Below, piece after piece: positions 21,629-34,353 of a DNA stretch of 64,000 bases; position 1 is the stretch's first letter, and the number at the start of each line of letters is the position of its first letter. The position numbers and the translations under genes were made by a program. Location of the stretch: the NCBI GenBank assembly GCA_015350385.1, contig WNKI01000003.1, positions 526,397 to 590,396 on the forward strand, in the 5' to 3' direction. The notes beneath the pieces were generated by a model. It had not been told where the DNA came from. It worked only from the letters and a program-made list of their open reading frames with translations, and ran no database searches. The DNA comes from Aculops lycopersici (lineage: Eukaryota > Arthropoda > Arachnida > Trombidiformes > Eriophyidae).

Positions 21629-24600
21629 TTCTTCAACGAGAGCGATTGGCAATTTTCAACGATCAACAAAAACTTTTCTCTCAGCCGACGGCTATTCTCC
21701 ACCAACCACCACTTTCGTCTGCTTGAAGAAACCTCGCAACTAACCAGCGCCAGTGGTGGGCGTCTCCATTTCCGCTGCCTGGGTCCGGCGTCTGGCCATC
21801 GGCTCGAGACTTGGTGCGCAAGCGCAAAGCGCCTTCGTTTTCTCCGATACGATTTTCGGGTACAACAAGAACGCGGTCGCCTTTACCGGGCGACTTGACA
21901 CTCGCAGGCACCTAGCGCGCACCGCGGCCAGTGACCAACAACCTGCATGTCTTCATGCGCACAAACAAGTGGCCAAAGTTTTGGCCTCTCGAGTGTCCGC
22001 AAACTCAGCTCCGTCTTCGGTGGCCATGTGGCCAGTGGCCCAGTGCTCACGAGGAGAGTAAAATTGCTCCAACCGAGGGCCACTTGTCGCCGCTGCCGCC
22101 CGCGCCTCTATGTTTGCGCCAAAGTAGCAGCCACCTAGAGAGAGAGAGAGAGAGAGAGAGCAAAGAACGAGGCGAAGGAAATGAAGCAACAACAACTAAA
22201 AGGAAACCTCGAAGTGAGGGAAGGGAAAATAAATGGTCGTCGCTCAGTCGCACTTGCGGCGGCGGCAATGGAGACATTGGAGATGATTTGCGAGTTGAAA
22301 TATCAATCATCCAGGAGGTTGAATGACGGCGAGAGGGGAGCCAAAAAGAGAGCGAAGCGACGCAACGGAAACAAGTCGCTCGGATGGGTTTTAGTTTGCT
22401 CGTGCTCCCGAGGAGCAAACTCGAATCTCACCACAATAAACCACCAACACTTATGCAGCCCGCGAGTTTCCTCTTATTCTTATTCTCGGTCGAGCAAGTG
22501 GCACTATCGACTCTCTCGAGGGTTCTGGCCAATATTAGGAAAGTTTAGCTGGAGAGCTAGACAACGAAGGGCATTGAAATCGATCGAATCACTAAACACC
22601 ACAAAGAGAAATAGTAAGAGTCGGGCAATCAAGCGAAATTATTGCTTTATTTTCCCATTTGCCACTCTCAAGATAAACCATCTTGAGCGAGCTTGGCGCT
22701 TTCCGACGGAAAGAGTTGCTCAGCTCCCTTTAAAGAGAGAGAGAGAGAGAGAGGCGAATAGCTTGCGTGTCGCGTCAAGTTTATCGGCGATGCGGCAAAC
22801 AAGAAATCTCGGCGTTGTTCTCACTTCGCTAGTTACTCTTTTCAAAGGTGAACTTCGGGGAAGACGAGACTGAGTACGCGCTCATTGGCACTTCCGGTCT
22901 ACTGGTCGGTGGCTCGGTTGGTGCCTCGAATGATCAATGATTCCTCTACGCTGGCTAGTGGCAGCGAGCTTTCGGATGCTCTCATTCTTCCTGTTGGTCT
23001 TAGCTTGGCAAGCTCGTGCCAAGTTAAGATTAATTTCCATTCCAACATGAAGCAGACAAGACGGACGGTCGATCGATTGGACCGATATCCATCGATAGAC
23101 GCTCGCTCATTCTCTCCATCTCGATGGATTGCAGTGCGATTCATCGCTAGCTTCCGAGGGGTTCCATGAAATTAGACTCGATCAGGTTTCGTGTATGCGC
23201 AACAAAATGGACTTGCTGATGGACTCGAAGGCAGGAGCAGCAACAAATTGTTCGGCACACGTAAGGCCTTTGCCCTCCTGATTGCCTGCTCCTTGGCCCG
23301 TCAGGCCAAACTCGTACATTATTGTTTCTCGCTCCACTATTAACATACGGAAACCGCGGCTCGAATCTCGTGTCAGAGATTCAACCCTTTGAATGCGAGT
23401 TTGTGAGCCAACAATGGTAGACCGAATGGAGACGGGCGGAAGACGCAATCATTGGAATAACACATGCATCGATCGTCTCGTGCCACGGTTTTCCCGCGAC
23501 TCAAGTGTGGTCTATGCGATCATTGTTGTTGTTAATACCACTGAGCCGATTTCTTGCTTTGATTCGGCTCGCGCCTCTTTGTCCTGGCCCCTAAACAAAT
23601 GGACTCCGCGAGAATCCACTCACAGTTGTCCATCGAAAAGACACCGGAAGTTGAAGCAGAAACTAGCTTGCCAAATGCCGCCACTACCAAAGCTGATGGC
23701 TAGACGAAAGATAGATAGTGAGGGAGAACAACAAACAAGAGTTGCGGCGGCGTCAGAGACCACTTTGATTGACTAGTGGAAAGTGGAAGAGAGTCGCTTG
23801 CGCAACTTCACTCGAGCTAAGGACGTGCAACGCAAAGTGCTCGGGTCGAATTTGACAGAGTCGCATGCTCCCCCTTTGGCGGCCGTCCATTTGTTTCCAT
23901 TTGCACTGATCACTTGCAAGAGGCAAGCGGCGGCTAAGTTGCATCATCAACAACAATAGAAGCAACAAAAACAGCGGCATTCAGTGCAGGAGCAATGGAA
24001 CTTGATATGAGTTTTGTGAGTGGCACTAAAGACTCGTTTTCGATGGGGCCATTGACTGGCTTGGCTGGGCTCAGCTCGGCTCGTCAAACCGGAAGCGTCT
24101 TAGAGTTGGTCTCGTGATGAGAGGACCATGAGCTGTGCGCAAAATCAAATGTTTTGGTTAAATTTCTCCACAACCGCGCAGTGCACAGTTTTTTTTTCTA
24201 GAGGTTCGTTTCCGGGGATGACAATAGTAGGTGGTGGCCGGCGAGTGTTGAATTTTATTACGTTGCAGCAGGAGGAGGAGGACAAACGGGCAAAATAATA
24301 TTAGAGAACCATTAGATTTCGAAGCGCTACCCTCCTTTCGACTTACACCCTTTCACCTTCTACTCCTATGCCATCCAATCGTCAGGTTAGGTGTTCATTG
24401 CGAGTTGAACTCTGTCTTCTTTTGGACCTCTTGACAAACAGGCAAACGGTCAGACAAACAACCTCTTTTTTGCCGCATTCTTCACCAGGAGTCCTCCTCC
24501 ATGACCAAAATGTGAACTCCTTTTCCGGTCTTGGTTGCAAGCCCATAAAATAATGGCTAAAAGATCAGGTATTTCCAAAGGTGGAATGGCAGAAAAGAGC

Positions 24601-27600
24601 AGTGGCACTGGATTGTGTTTGCTGTGTTGGTGGTTGAGGATGAAAGGCGCCCTCGGTGCAGCTACATACCAACCGCCACCTGACAGTCGCCGCTTTTCCC
24701 TCAATTTGATTTGAGGGAGAAGCGCCTCTGTTTGCTTGCCCCTTGTTTTTTGCTCCTCTTTTTCTCCCTTTCCTCTACCTCCACCTCTACCTACTCCTAC
24801 TCCTCATTCTCAATAAGCTCGAGGCTACGAAGCTTTGAGGCTCAAGAGGAAACGGATAGAGAAACAAAGGGGACGAATGATATTCAGTAGATGGAGGTTA
24901 CACGGACTTGATCTGACTCAACGAGACTTGTCCTCATAGAAAGACGACGGAGGCTAGAGGGAAAACCTTGTCTCGTCTTTGTCTTGGTCTGCGTGTCGTG
25001 CTTGTCGATGACAACAACAACAACAACAACCACACTGCAGCTTATATGTTAATGCCTCCGCTGCAAGTTGAAGGTTGAGACTCGTTGCTGACGGTTGCGC
25101 CGGCGGAAGTTGGTGCTGATTAAAATTCAGTCCTAGCGGATGGCCAGCGAGCGGGCGGGACAAGTTTACTGGCAGCTAACATCACAAACTTGGCCGCCTT
25201 TGCTGGCGGTTAGTTGAAAGACTGGCAAAGGGACAATTCGCCAGCTTTAGCTCGCGAGATTAATTAGGCTGCCCACTTGTCTCCTGCCTCTAGTTTGGGT
25301 TGAGTGCAGTTACTTTGCTCTTATGCGAGACCAAGAGTAAAGGTCCTTGAGGTTTGAAAGTTGGCCAACGGCTGGAAGTCGCAGCAGCAGCAGTAGTAGT
25401 AGCGATTCGCCGACCGGAAGCGTTGTCAAATGCCGAGAGGAAGCAGCTTAGAAAGTAGCTACCTGATCTCCTTCCAGCGAGGCACTCTATCATCTCGTAG
25501 TTGGTACATAAACATGCACCAGATTGCTTAGTTGTATGTTTATGTGAAAGTTTGGACCAGTTCCAATGTAAAAGTTTAGCGGCCAACTAGTCGTAAAGCT
25601 ACGCATTCGTCATACAGAATCTTGGCCACTTTGTGGGCTAATGAGCGTTTAAAACTCATCCAGTTTTCCTCTGTTTAAGCCCCTCGCTTGCCATCAAATG
25701 GGCCGGAAATGCCCACTTAAAGGCGCTCGTCTCTGTGACGTTGGTGTGGTTAACTAGCTAGTCGTGGGCTGGCTTGCTTAGAGCGGCAACGTCACTGGAT
25801 AGGGTTGGTCCGACTCGCTTCAGTAGGATGAACCAATTGAACGGCCAAGTTACCAGCCAGTTAGTTAGATGATATGAGCGTCACTCGACGTTGCAGCGAT
25901 TGACTCGTGCACCGAACCCGCTGAGGCCAAGTTTCCTTCAAATTAATTGGCGCTAACTTGTTGTATGGCAAGGGGATTGGCTATGGTTGTAGTGGTTGTA
26001 GTAATATTATTATAATCATGATATTGAGACGAATGTTCAACTTGAAACTGCCAACTCTCTAAATAACGGCCCGACTTTCTCTGGCTAGCGAAATGACAAT
26101 TCAAGCTTGAGAGTCTAAACACTGAGCATTTCGGACTCTAATTTTTTGCTTTCGGATTGCGCGAAAAAGGAAATAGATCAGGCGATGGCGCTACGCGCGC
26201 TCATTGGCTGCTTCCTAAAAGCAAAAATCTGAAACCAAATGAGAAAAGTCCGAAAAGCACTTGTAAAACCTGTAACAAGCACTGGCAATTGGCGATGATT
26301 TATCTGATTTCCGGGCCCAAATTGTTTCGTCTTGTTGGCTTGAAAAACTCCAACTCCAACTCCAACAACAAGCAAAAGATCTTGAGCTAGAGTTAAGAAA
26401 GATGGTAAGCAATTTCAGTATATTGAGTTTAGCAATGATTTTTGGCTAAATGAGCTCGCATTAGGCAACATAATGTTACACAAAGGCAATCGACGCGTGA
26501 TCATCGTGCGCGTGATGCACAGCCAACCACAACCACCTGCTCCCTCAACTTGATTGCGTAACTCATATCACCGTCAGCAACCACCAACTTCGAAACTCTA
26601 CATTCTATATTTCGCAATCTAGTTCCATCGATCGAGAGGGAGAGACTTGCAGCGGAATGAGGAGAGGGAGGAGAGTATCGGTATTAATAATTTCATGCGC
26701 CCCGAAGCCACGAAGAGCGAGCAAGGGAGTTAGCAAGTCGGTGAAGTATATTAGACCGCAATGGGCGAGTAAATGGTGGCATCGAGGCATCACTTGCATG
26801 CGATGATTCTGATCTTTACCCGTTCTCCCTCCTCCGATGCCAGTAGTTGCGTAATGAGCTCTTTGCCAGTCTAACCAAATAATCGGCTCACATCCTCTTG
26901 CCCTCTGCCAGCTACTTGGCTACTCCTCGGCTCTACGACTATTCGTTGGGCGGGATATTGCGAGCAAAAGTTACGCTGCTGTCAGTCTTTGGTTGAACTT
27001 TGAGCGCCAAAACTCGACCAACTAAACTAAACTATACTAAAACCATCTCGACTAGACTCGACTCAAGCTCGCTGTTTAAACTAGTGCAACCAATGGAGAT
27101 GCACGGAGGCTGGCCACAAATCTGGTAGCCGCTCGTGAAGCTAGCTACTGGGTTAGTGCTGGCGAGGCAACCAGCAAGTCAGCCGCCAACAACTCAATTG
27201 TCTCTCTCCGTTTGCTTAAACCAAAGCAAAGCCTCTAAAGTGAAAACTCCGCCTCCCTTTTACTCCCCCTCTCTCACTATTCAGTAGTTGGCCAGCAACC
27301 ACTAGACCAGTGGCACTAGCTTGCTCGCTTGGCTAGGTGTTAATCGGTGCGACGTGATGCGCTTAGTGGAGGCACACTCACATCGCCCACTTGCTTAGCA
27401 CGTCGTCTTCGTGCCTCTGCTTGCTGGCCGCGCATTTGCTTCAGTCAGAGGCGAGCTTCCGGTCCAAACGACGATTACGACAGTAGCAGCAGCAGCAGCG
27501 GCCTCAGTTATCCATGAGAGAGGATCGATTGGATTCAATTGGCACACCAACCAGATAGCCAGCAAGTCGGCTTACAGTGGGACAACTTGTGCTGTTAGTC

Positions 27601-30600
27601 TTGCTTCCGGTTCCCTCTAAAAGTCGGCAAAGATCGGCGAGGATCGACGGACGCATGTTAACTCAGCTCCTGGAAAAATGTACTCGGGCATGACCAAGCT
27701 GGGATGGCCAGCGAGCAGAGCAAAGCAAAGTGAAGAGACAGAAGGACAGTAGAGGCCCAAACTTTTAGCACAAAAGCGGGAGAACACGAGGAGACCATCA
27801 GCTGATTGTGACAAGTGGTTCCGGTTGTTGGATTTCTCTCCTCTTTGGTTGACAGTCGCCGAGCTTTGCGCTTCGCTTGGAATCTGTTCCGTTTTGTCCG
27901 TTGCGGTCGCTACTTTGTGTTCAAAGTTTCGCAAGCTACTGCTTGCTAAACAAGCAGACAGCCGGCGAGCTTTGGCGACAAATTGGACCCTCCGCTACCC
28001 TGTCACCGTGTCCCTCTGAGGCGGAACCGATGCCATTGGTGGCACCATTTGTGCAGTCACCACAAACAGAGGCAAAAGCAACACTAGAAGCAGTAACAAC
28101 ACCGGCACCGTAGATGTGGCGAAGATTTATCTCGACGCCAGACGCAATCAGCTGGCTGGAAAGAGCAGTTAGCTGGCTCTTCAGGCATTAAGCGAGTGGA
28201 GGCGCCAAAAGTTGTAGTTTAAGTTGAAGTAGAAGTCCTGGCAGGAGCATCCGATTCTCCAGCAAACTTGCCGCTCCTGCCAGATCATCGCCGACAAAGG
28301 CAAGGCTACTAGCATGAGGCCACTCGAGTCGGCGGGTATGTGGCACCTGAATTAATGATCGCGCGATGATTGGTGTCCCCTCGGCAATAGTTGCACTACG
28401 AGCGACAGCGGCTGCTCCGACTGCGACTCAGGCGGCCGTCTTGGCGCCCCCGAAAACTAATCTAACTGTTGTTGTTGCTGTTGTCCTTCACGCAGTGCCA
28501 CTTACAAGTTGGCCAATATTTTATCCAATTTTGTGCCGAATTTGGCCAGCTGGTTTGTCAAAATGTTTCTTACGAGAAAGAAAGAAAGAGAGAGGGAGAG
28601 AGAGGGAGAGAGTCTCTCAAGGTTGCTATTTGGAGGCTGCGACTTCCGCGATGGAAACAACTATAACTTTCTCCCGCTTACTAAATTTTAGGCTAACCTG
28701 GGCGAGCCAAATGCCATCCAATATAAACCCAACCAAATCAAAACCCAAAACCCAAAACCCCACCTGAGGGTTTGGATATAAGCTCGAAAACCGAATCCGA
28801 TTTAATGAAAGAAAAACCTGCAAGAACAAAACCAGAGATAAAGCAAACAAAAAAGCGCCCCACAAGCTGATACTCTCTGGCACTGCTTTGAAACTCAGAT
28901 TGCTTACTAAAGGTTCAGAGTTCAGCTTTTGCATTTGTGCTGCAGTTTGCCAAACTCAACCACGAAGCCGATAGATAGACAGTGAGAAGGAAGTTTGCTA
29001 GCCTCAGGACAAAGGCGAGGGGCAAAAATTGAAAGACAAGCCCCCAAATTACGTGTCAATTTTAGTTGTAGGATCACGAGCTAGCTAAGCGACAAGCTGG
29101 CAAGTCGCGTCACACACACACACACACTCATCCTTCTTAAAACTTCTATTACTTTCGCCAGTCTCTTTGTGGATACCTAGTTGCGGTGTAACGTTTCCAT
29201 CAGGTAGACGTTTGGTTGGTTGGTCGCAAGTGTTGGTCCTACTGCTGTCACCGCCGCCGCCGTCGCCGCCACTACCATTGCAACTATCAGCAGGAGTGCA
29301 GTTGACGGCGGCGGCATCACCAAAGCAATCGGCGGTCGACACACCGACGCACCAAGCGGTCGAGCAGCTAATTTGAATGGCAACGTCGATGGGCCTGAAA
29401 TAACTGGACCAAATGCAACTAGCTTGCCAACTTTGCCCATCGACGGCGTCACCAACGACTAGACGTTTGTTGAAGTCTGCCAAGTTATTTGCCCTGCCAA
29501 GTAATAATTTCCATCCTATTTCCAGACACACAACCATCGAGCGAATAACGACGACATCGTGCCTGTCACTATCGGACGCTTGTCACGCCCCCTCCATTCT
29601 CGGTCTCCATTTGCGCAAACAACTTTTCTCCTCCTCGTGGTCGTGTTGGTGGTCGTCAAGTCGAAACGTCTGATGCCAAACGACCACTACTACTTGCGGC
29701 TAGTTGTGGCGATCGCATGGACACGAGATGGAATGAGATGGAAACATTGTGATGGAATGGGCACCGTTAAACGAACGACCAGAGCTGAGTTGGTATTTGA
29801 ATAATCGAGTTGGCGACTCGGAAGTCTCTAGTTTGCTGCTCCAAGTTAATAGTGGTGCAAATTTCACCCACCAACCAATCGATTGATCAAATATTTATCC
29901 CAACGAAACTAGACTCAAGTCTGGTCTAGTGGCAGCTCAGTTACCTAGTGCCAGTTGTTGCATTCCTCCGTCTGTCTATCTGTCGTTGTGGCTGCACTGA
30001 CTGATTGACTGATGCTTGCGGTTCCCACTTGGGAGAAGTAGGAGCCGGAAGTTGCACCGCCAAGCTCGCTAGTTTTCGTCTTCCGCTTCGAGCTACTCGA
30101 CCGACCAGTTTGTTGGCTCGCTTGTTTGGTGATAAGCTAATGCTGCCAACTGGCAGAGAGAGAAAGGGCGACAAACGTGCAAACAAAAGGCGCCAGTTGG
30201 TTTATAGTCGATGCAACTGTGCTTAGTTGTAGTGGCGCAATTGCAGCTACACCCGTAACGACGATGACGACGATGGCCACCTCCACCATTTGAACTACAA
30301 CTCTGCCACTCAAGTTGAAGTTGCTCTTGGCCAAAACTCTCTAAAGGCAAGCTAAACTTTAAGATGAAAACCTTGAGTGGAATGTAAATTTTCTGTTTCC
30401 GCTGCTTATCCGGTTTGCCTGCGAGGAACTCAAAGTTAGTGGCTCTCGCATAAACTCGACTTTTGGTGCTTATCGTTTCGGCCCATGCGCATGCAAATGG
30501 TTCAAATGGCCGCACAGAGAACAGAAGCTCGAAGTGGCCTCCTATGGCCTAGTGGACTAGCGCCCACTTCCGGTTGAGCTCAGCAAACGCCCAGTCAGTC

Positions 30601-33293
30601 AGAGGTTCAGTGGTTTGTGAGAGTTTCAATGAACAAACGAGTAGAGGAGAAGGGCAGATAAGAGAGGAGGAAAGAGAGATACAACAACAACTACAACAAC
30701 AAAAAGCCACCGACAGATGAACAGACCAATGTGCACGCCCCCGCCAACAAACCACAAACTAAAGGACCGGTCTACGCAAACCATAAATTACGAGCCCAAA
30801 CGTGCAATGGTCGATCTCGCGAGCGTTGATTTGGCCCCATTCGTCTGTACGAAGTGGCAACTCTTTTAGGGGCTAGGCTATTTGTCTGGTTTGTGCCCGA
30901 GATTTAACCTGCGTGGCCTCAAAGGACAAACCATAGGCGACAATAACCAGAGGTGAGCCACCGGCGCCAAGCGGAAGTTGTAAGTTTCTTGGCGGCGGCG
31001 GCGGCAGCAGCAGTGACCTAGCTGGCTATCCAAACGGTGGCGCCAACGGAGCGAAGAAGGGCCATACTTCCGCTTGCCATTCTTCTCGGCGGAAGTGACA
31101 GCTGTTGGCTAGTTATTTTCTTTGTTGCTATTCTCACTCACCGACTTGCTGACTGACAGGACGACTGAGGTTACGTTCGCTAGCTGGCTAGCTGCTGCCG
31201 CCGACACCATGGAAGCGACAGCTGAACCCAAGGATAAGCTGTGGCCGTGACTCAGTGCTGGTCCAATGGCAAAGTGGCTTGGTAGTAGCGGCGCCGACAG
31301 CGGCAACTAAAGGTGTGTTGAATGTAACATGAGATTACAACTCCTCAATGAGACGTCGAAATAGTTCACCTGCTTGTGACTATTTAGACACATTGGAGTT
31401 GAATGAGTTTGCCACTAACGCGGCCTAATGACCAGTTTGTCGACCGGCTGGAGATTTGCAAAAATGTAGCGTGGTCGCCGTTGCCTTCGCCGTGGTGTCA
31501 TCGAATTCGAGCCCCACGACTATTACTAGGCTACACAATGTTGGCGAGGAATCAGATGGTTGGCAGAAAGAGGCCCGGATATGGCCAGAGAGGCACCTCG
31601 AAAGAGCTGATCGGATGGCATTCCTCCGATCGCTTCGTGGTTATGGTGGTGGTGGTGGTTATTTTGTTGTGCTCAGATAAATTTTCCTTATTATCTATGC
31701 TCGTCCACCTTAACCATTCCCTCACCTGAATCCTCCTCAGCCAGTTGAGTGGAAAAGAGAGTGGAGAGAAGTACTGGCTTAGGGTAAATTGGCCACAAAG
31801 TTGCGCAACATGCTCGTAAATGTTCTTGCTCACAGTTAGTCCGATTAATGTTAATGCCACTAGACGAGAGAGGAGAAAAAACCGATCGGGCTAAAGCGGA
31901 TACAGTCGTCTATGATGATGATGTTGATTATGATGATAATAATGGCTGCGGCGGTGGCGATTGTAGTTGCGATCGCAGTTGTGGTAACATGAGAGCCGGA
32001 CTGATTCAAGCGAGCGGCGACAAATGAGCAGTGATTGGGATTTGGCTTTGGTGGCGGTTACTATTTTCTATACACAATTGCGTCTCCTATTCTTCGCGCC
32101 ATCAATGATTGGCAACCACCTAGCTCCGCACCGCCGCAAGTTGGTCGAGTGCCACCTCAATATGATATTGCACTTCGAAAGAGACGGAGGAGCGTATGGA
32201 GACGGAGAGACGAGATAGATGAGCGAGAGGGGGAGAAAGAGAGTGGTAATTATATTTCATGTCATTGTTATTGGCAGTCATTGTGTTCTTTCTCCTTGTC
32301 CCTCTCTCTGCCTCTTCATCCAAATTTTCCATGTGCGCTTTTCTTCTAGGTGATGGTTTCGTATGGTTTCGTTGCAAACATAACATAAAATAGTGGAGTA
32401 AACATAATAAATTATCGCGACGAGAACAGTAATCGTCTTTCTCGGGACAAACTCGAGGACGAGCTAGCAACCGAAAAGTTGTCTTGGGCGGAGCTCTTGT
32501 GCTCGGCCGCCAATGTTGCAGTTGTTGCTACTCCTACTCCTACTCCTACTACTACTACTACCACCGCCACCGCCGCTGGCCACCCATATCCAGAGTCTGT
32601 CCATCGGGCGCCGAGTTTCTCTCTGTTGTGCGGCCACTGAGACTGCTTAGTCTCGAGACCGAGATGGCGAGCGCATAGCGACTCCTGCGAGACCTAGCGA
32701 CTGACAGCGCGCCGCGTGAATTGTTGCCGCGTCGTTAACTAGACGACGAATGGACAGGCAAATGAATCTGGGCGCGTGAATTTGTGCATAGTCTTGGTCT
32801 CTCTAGTCTTTAGAAGGATTTTGCTGGCGGTAGTGGCGCGGCCAGCAAGACAAACTAGTCCAATGTTAATAGTTTCAGTGGAGTATCGTTGAGTGTTTCT
32901 CTCTCTCTCTCTCTCTCTGTTCCTAAAGCAATCCCTTTGGGGAAACCTTTCAACTTACCCCCCTTTGCAATATATTCAAGTTTGACTTCAAATTCACCAA
33001 AGTCTCCGCCTGCTAGCAGGTTGAAGCCAGCAAGCTCATTTGCCAACTAGCGCCCGCGATCTAGCTGCTCATTAACTGACATGTAAAGCCACAAGCAAAT
33101 GGGGAAGTCGCGGCGAGTCATATCTTTGCGCAGCATTCGGTTCACAACGACAAGATACAGCACACAAGTGGTTGTAATTTGTGGCTTTCTTTGTTACATG
33201 TAACACTTGACTTCTTGAATACCACAAGCGACAAGACGACGGAGACGACTGCGATAAGATTACGTCGTCTTCCGCTACAACAATACAACACAC

Positions 33294-33301
33294 AAGAGAG
33301 C

Positions 33302-33337
<36 letters not shown>

Positions 33338-33344
33338 AGAGAGA
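33294..33344. repeat. GA microsatellite
   Basis: About 50 bp of almost uninterrupted GA dinucleotides with one GG interruption. Confidence 0.9.
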
Positions 33345-33737
33345 AACAGATAGAGAGGAGGACTAACGGCGTCAATATAGCATTATAACGACGAGATCCT
33401 TTGCGGATTAATGGCGCTAGTGGTAATTTTGTTGCCATTCCATTGCCCCCGGGGAGGGTGACTCGGCAAGTTGAATTGGAATCCAGTTGTATCCAAAGTA
33501 TTGGCTAGGGGGTTCAAGAATCCAACTACAGGCTACTGAGTAGGAGTTGAAGTTGAGATACTAGCACCACTACTGTAGGCCTTTGCGCATTATTTTTGTT
33601 GCGAAGATTGTTTTGCAACCTAACACTGGTACTCGTTGCCACCATGAAATGTTGAAATAGTTTATCTCTCTCCCCAATGTAATATTTCCATTGAACTAAA
33701 CTCTAAAAAGGCTGAGTCCAAATCGACACAAATCCCC

Positions 33738-33828
33738 CGTTTACATGAAGCATGTTATATGTAAACGTGTGGTTGCTGACGCTAAGTCCTAATCTTATGC
33801 TGCTCAAGGTTGTTACGTACAACCTTGA
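33738..33828. repeat. two adjacent inverted repeats upstream of the first paralogue
   Basis: The first has 9-bp arms CGTTTACAT (33738-33746) and ATGTAAACG (33759-33767) with a 12-nt loop. The second has 10-bp arms TCAAGGTTGT and ACAACCTTGA (33804-33828) with a 5-nt loop. Both are perfect. They lie about 530 bp before the start codon of the first membrane-protein paralogue. No function was recognised. Confidence 0.65.
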
Positions 33829-34051
33829 CCATGTGGTTAGTTGGGTTATCTATTGAGCGGAATAAACTCTGCACTTGCGCTGACCAACTCAATAATTGGG
33901 GCTCTCATTCTAGCTGACCAAAATTTCATCTATGGGCTGAGTGGTCATTTGCCTGCAACAAGTTTCATTCACTCATTCATTCATAGGAACCATAAGAAAT
34001 GTGAACGCTTCGGCGGACACCGTTAAATTTGCAAGTGAGTTTTTACCTGTG

Positions 34052-34117
34052 CAGAGCAGACGAAATAAAGTAAAATAAATATGCACACAAAAGAGTCATT
34101 TGAACAACTTGTTGATG
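34052..34117 (+). repeat. duplicated upstream element, copy 1
   Basis: This stretch matches 37805-37870, including a 30-bp identical core that starts GCACACAAAAGAGTC. Each copy lies upstream of one of the tandem paralogues (about 240 and 75 bp from the ATG), so the duplication included 5' flank, probably promoter or 5' UTR. Confidence 0.8.
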
Positions 34118-34353
34118 CAACCTAGCGCGTCACACATGAGAGCTATAGTCTGCTTGCTTCACACTGTACTCGATAATGTAATTATTGTCGGAATTAAAGT
34201 GTATCTCTGCGATTCAGCTCGTCGACAAAGCATCCACACCACCTTCTTACACATAGTCGAATCTCTATTGTCATGAATAATCGCTACGAGGTGGGAGTTA
34301 TGACTAGATAGCGATGTTGTTAGCAATTCATTGTCACTATTAATACCAACAGG

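Larger units (their letters stand above)
20468..33737. other. 13-kb gene-poor interval upstream of the kainate receptor
   Basis: No protein or RNA gene was recognised on either strand. The interval is dense in simple repeats: CAA-type at 21183-21230, GA at 22137-22160, 28575-28613 and 33294-33344, CA at 29111-29127, CT at 32898-32919. It contains a 20-N assembly gap. Several frames are open on both strands around 29085-29540, but none resembles a known protein. Upstream regulatory DNA or 5' UTR exons of the receptor may lie here. Confidence 0.45.

Noticed and set aside
22181..22873. 230-codon plus-strand ORF
   Set aside because: Composition is dominated by Arg/Lys/Ser from GA- and CGA-rich DNA. 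There is no recognisable domain, and a GA repeat is embedded in it.
29085..29540. Region open in several frames on both strands
   Set aside because: Openness in many frames reflects base composition. No peptide resembles a known protein and no splice structure is evident.
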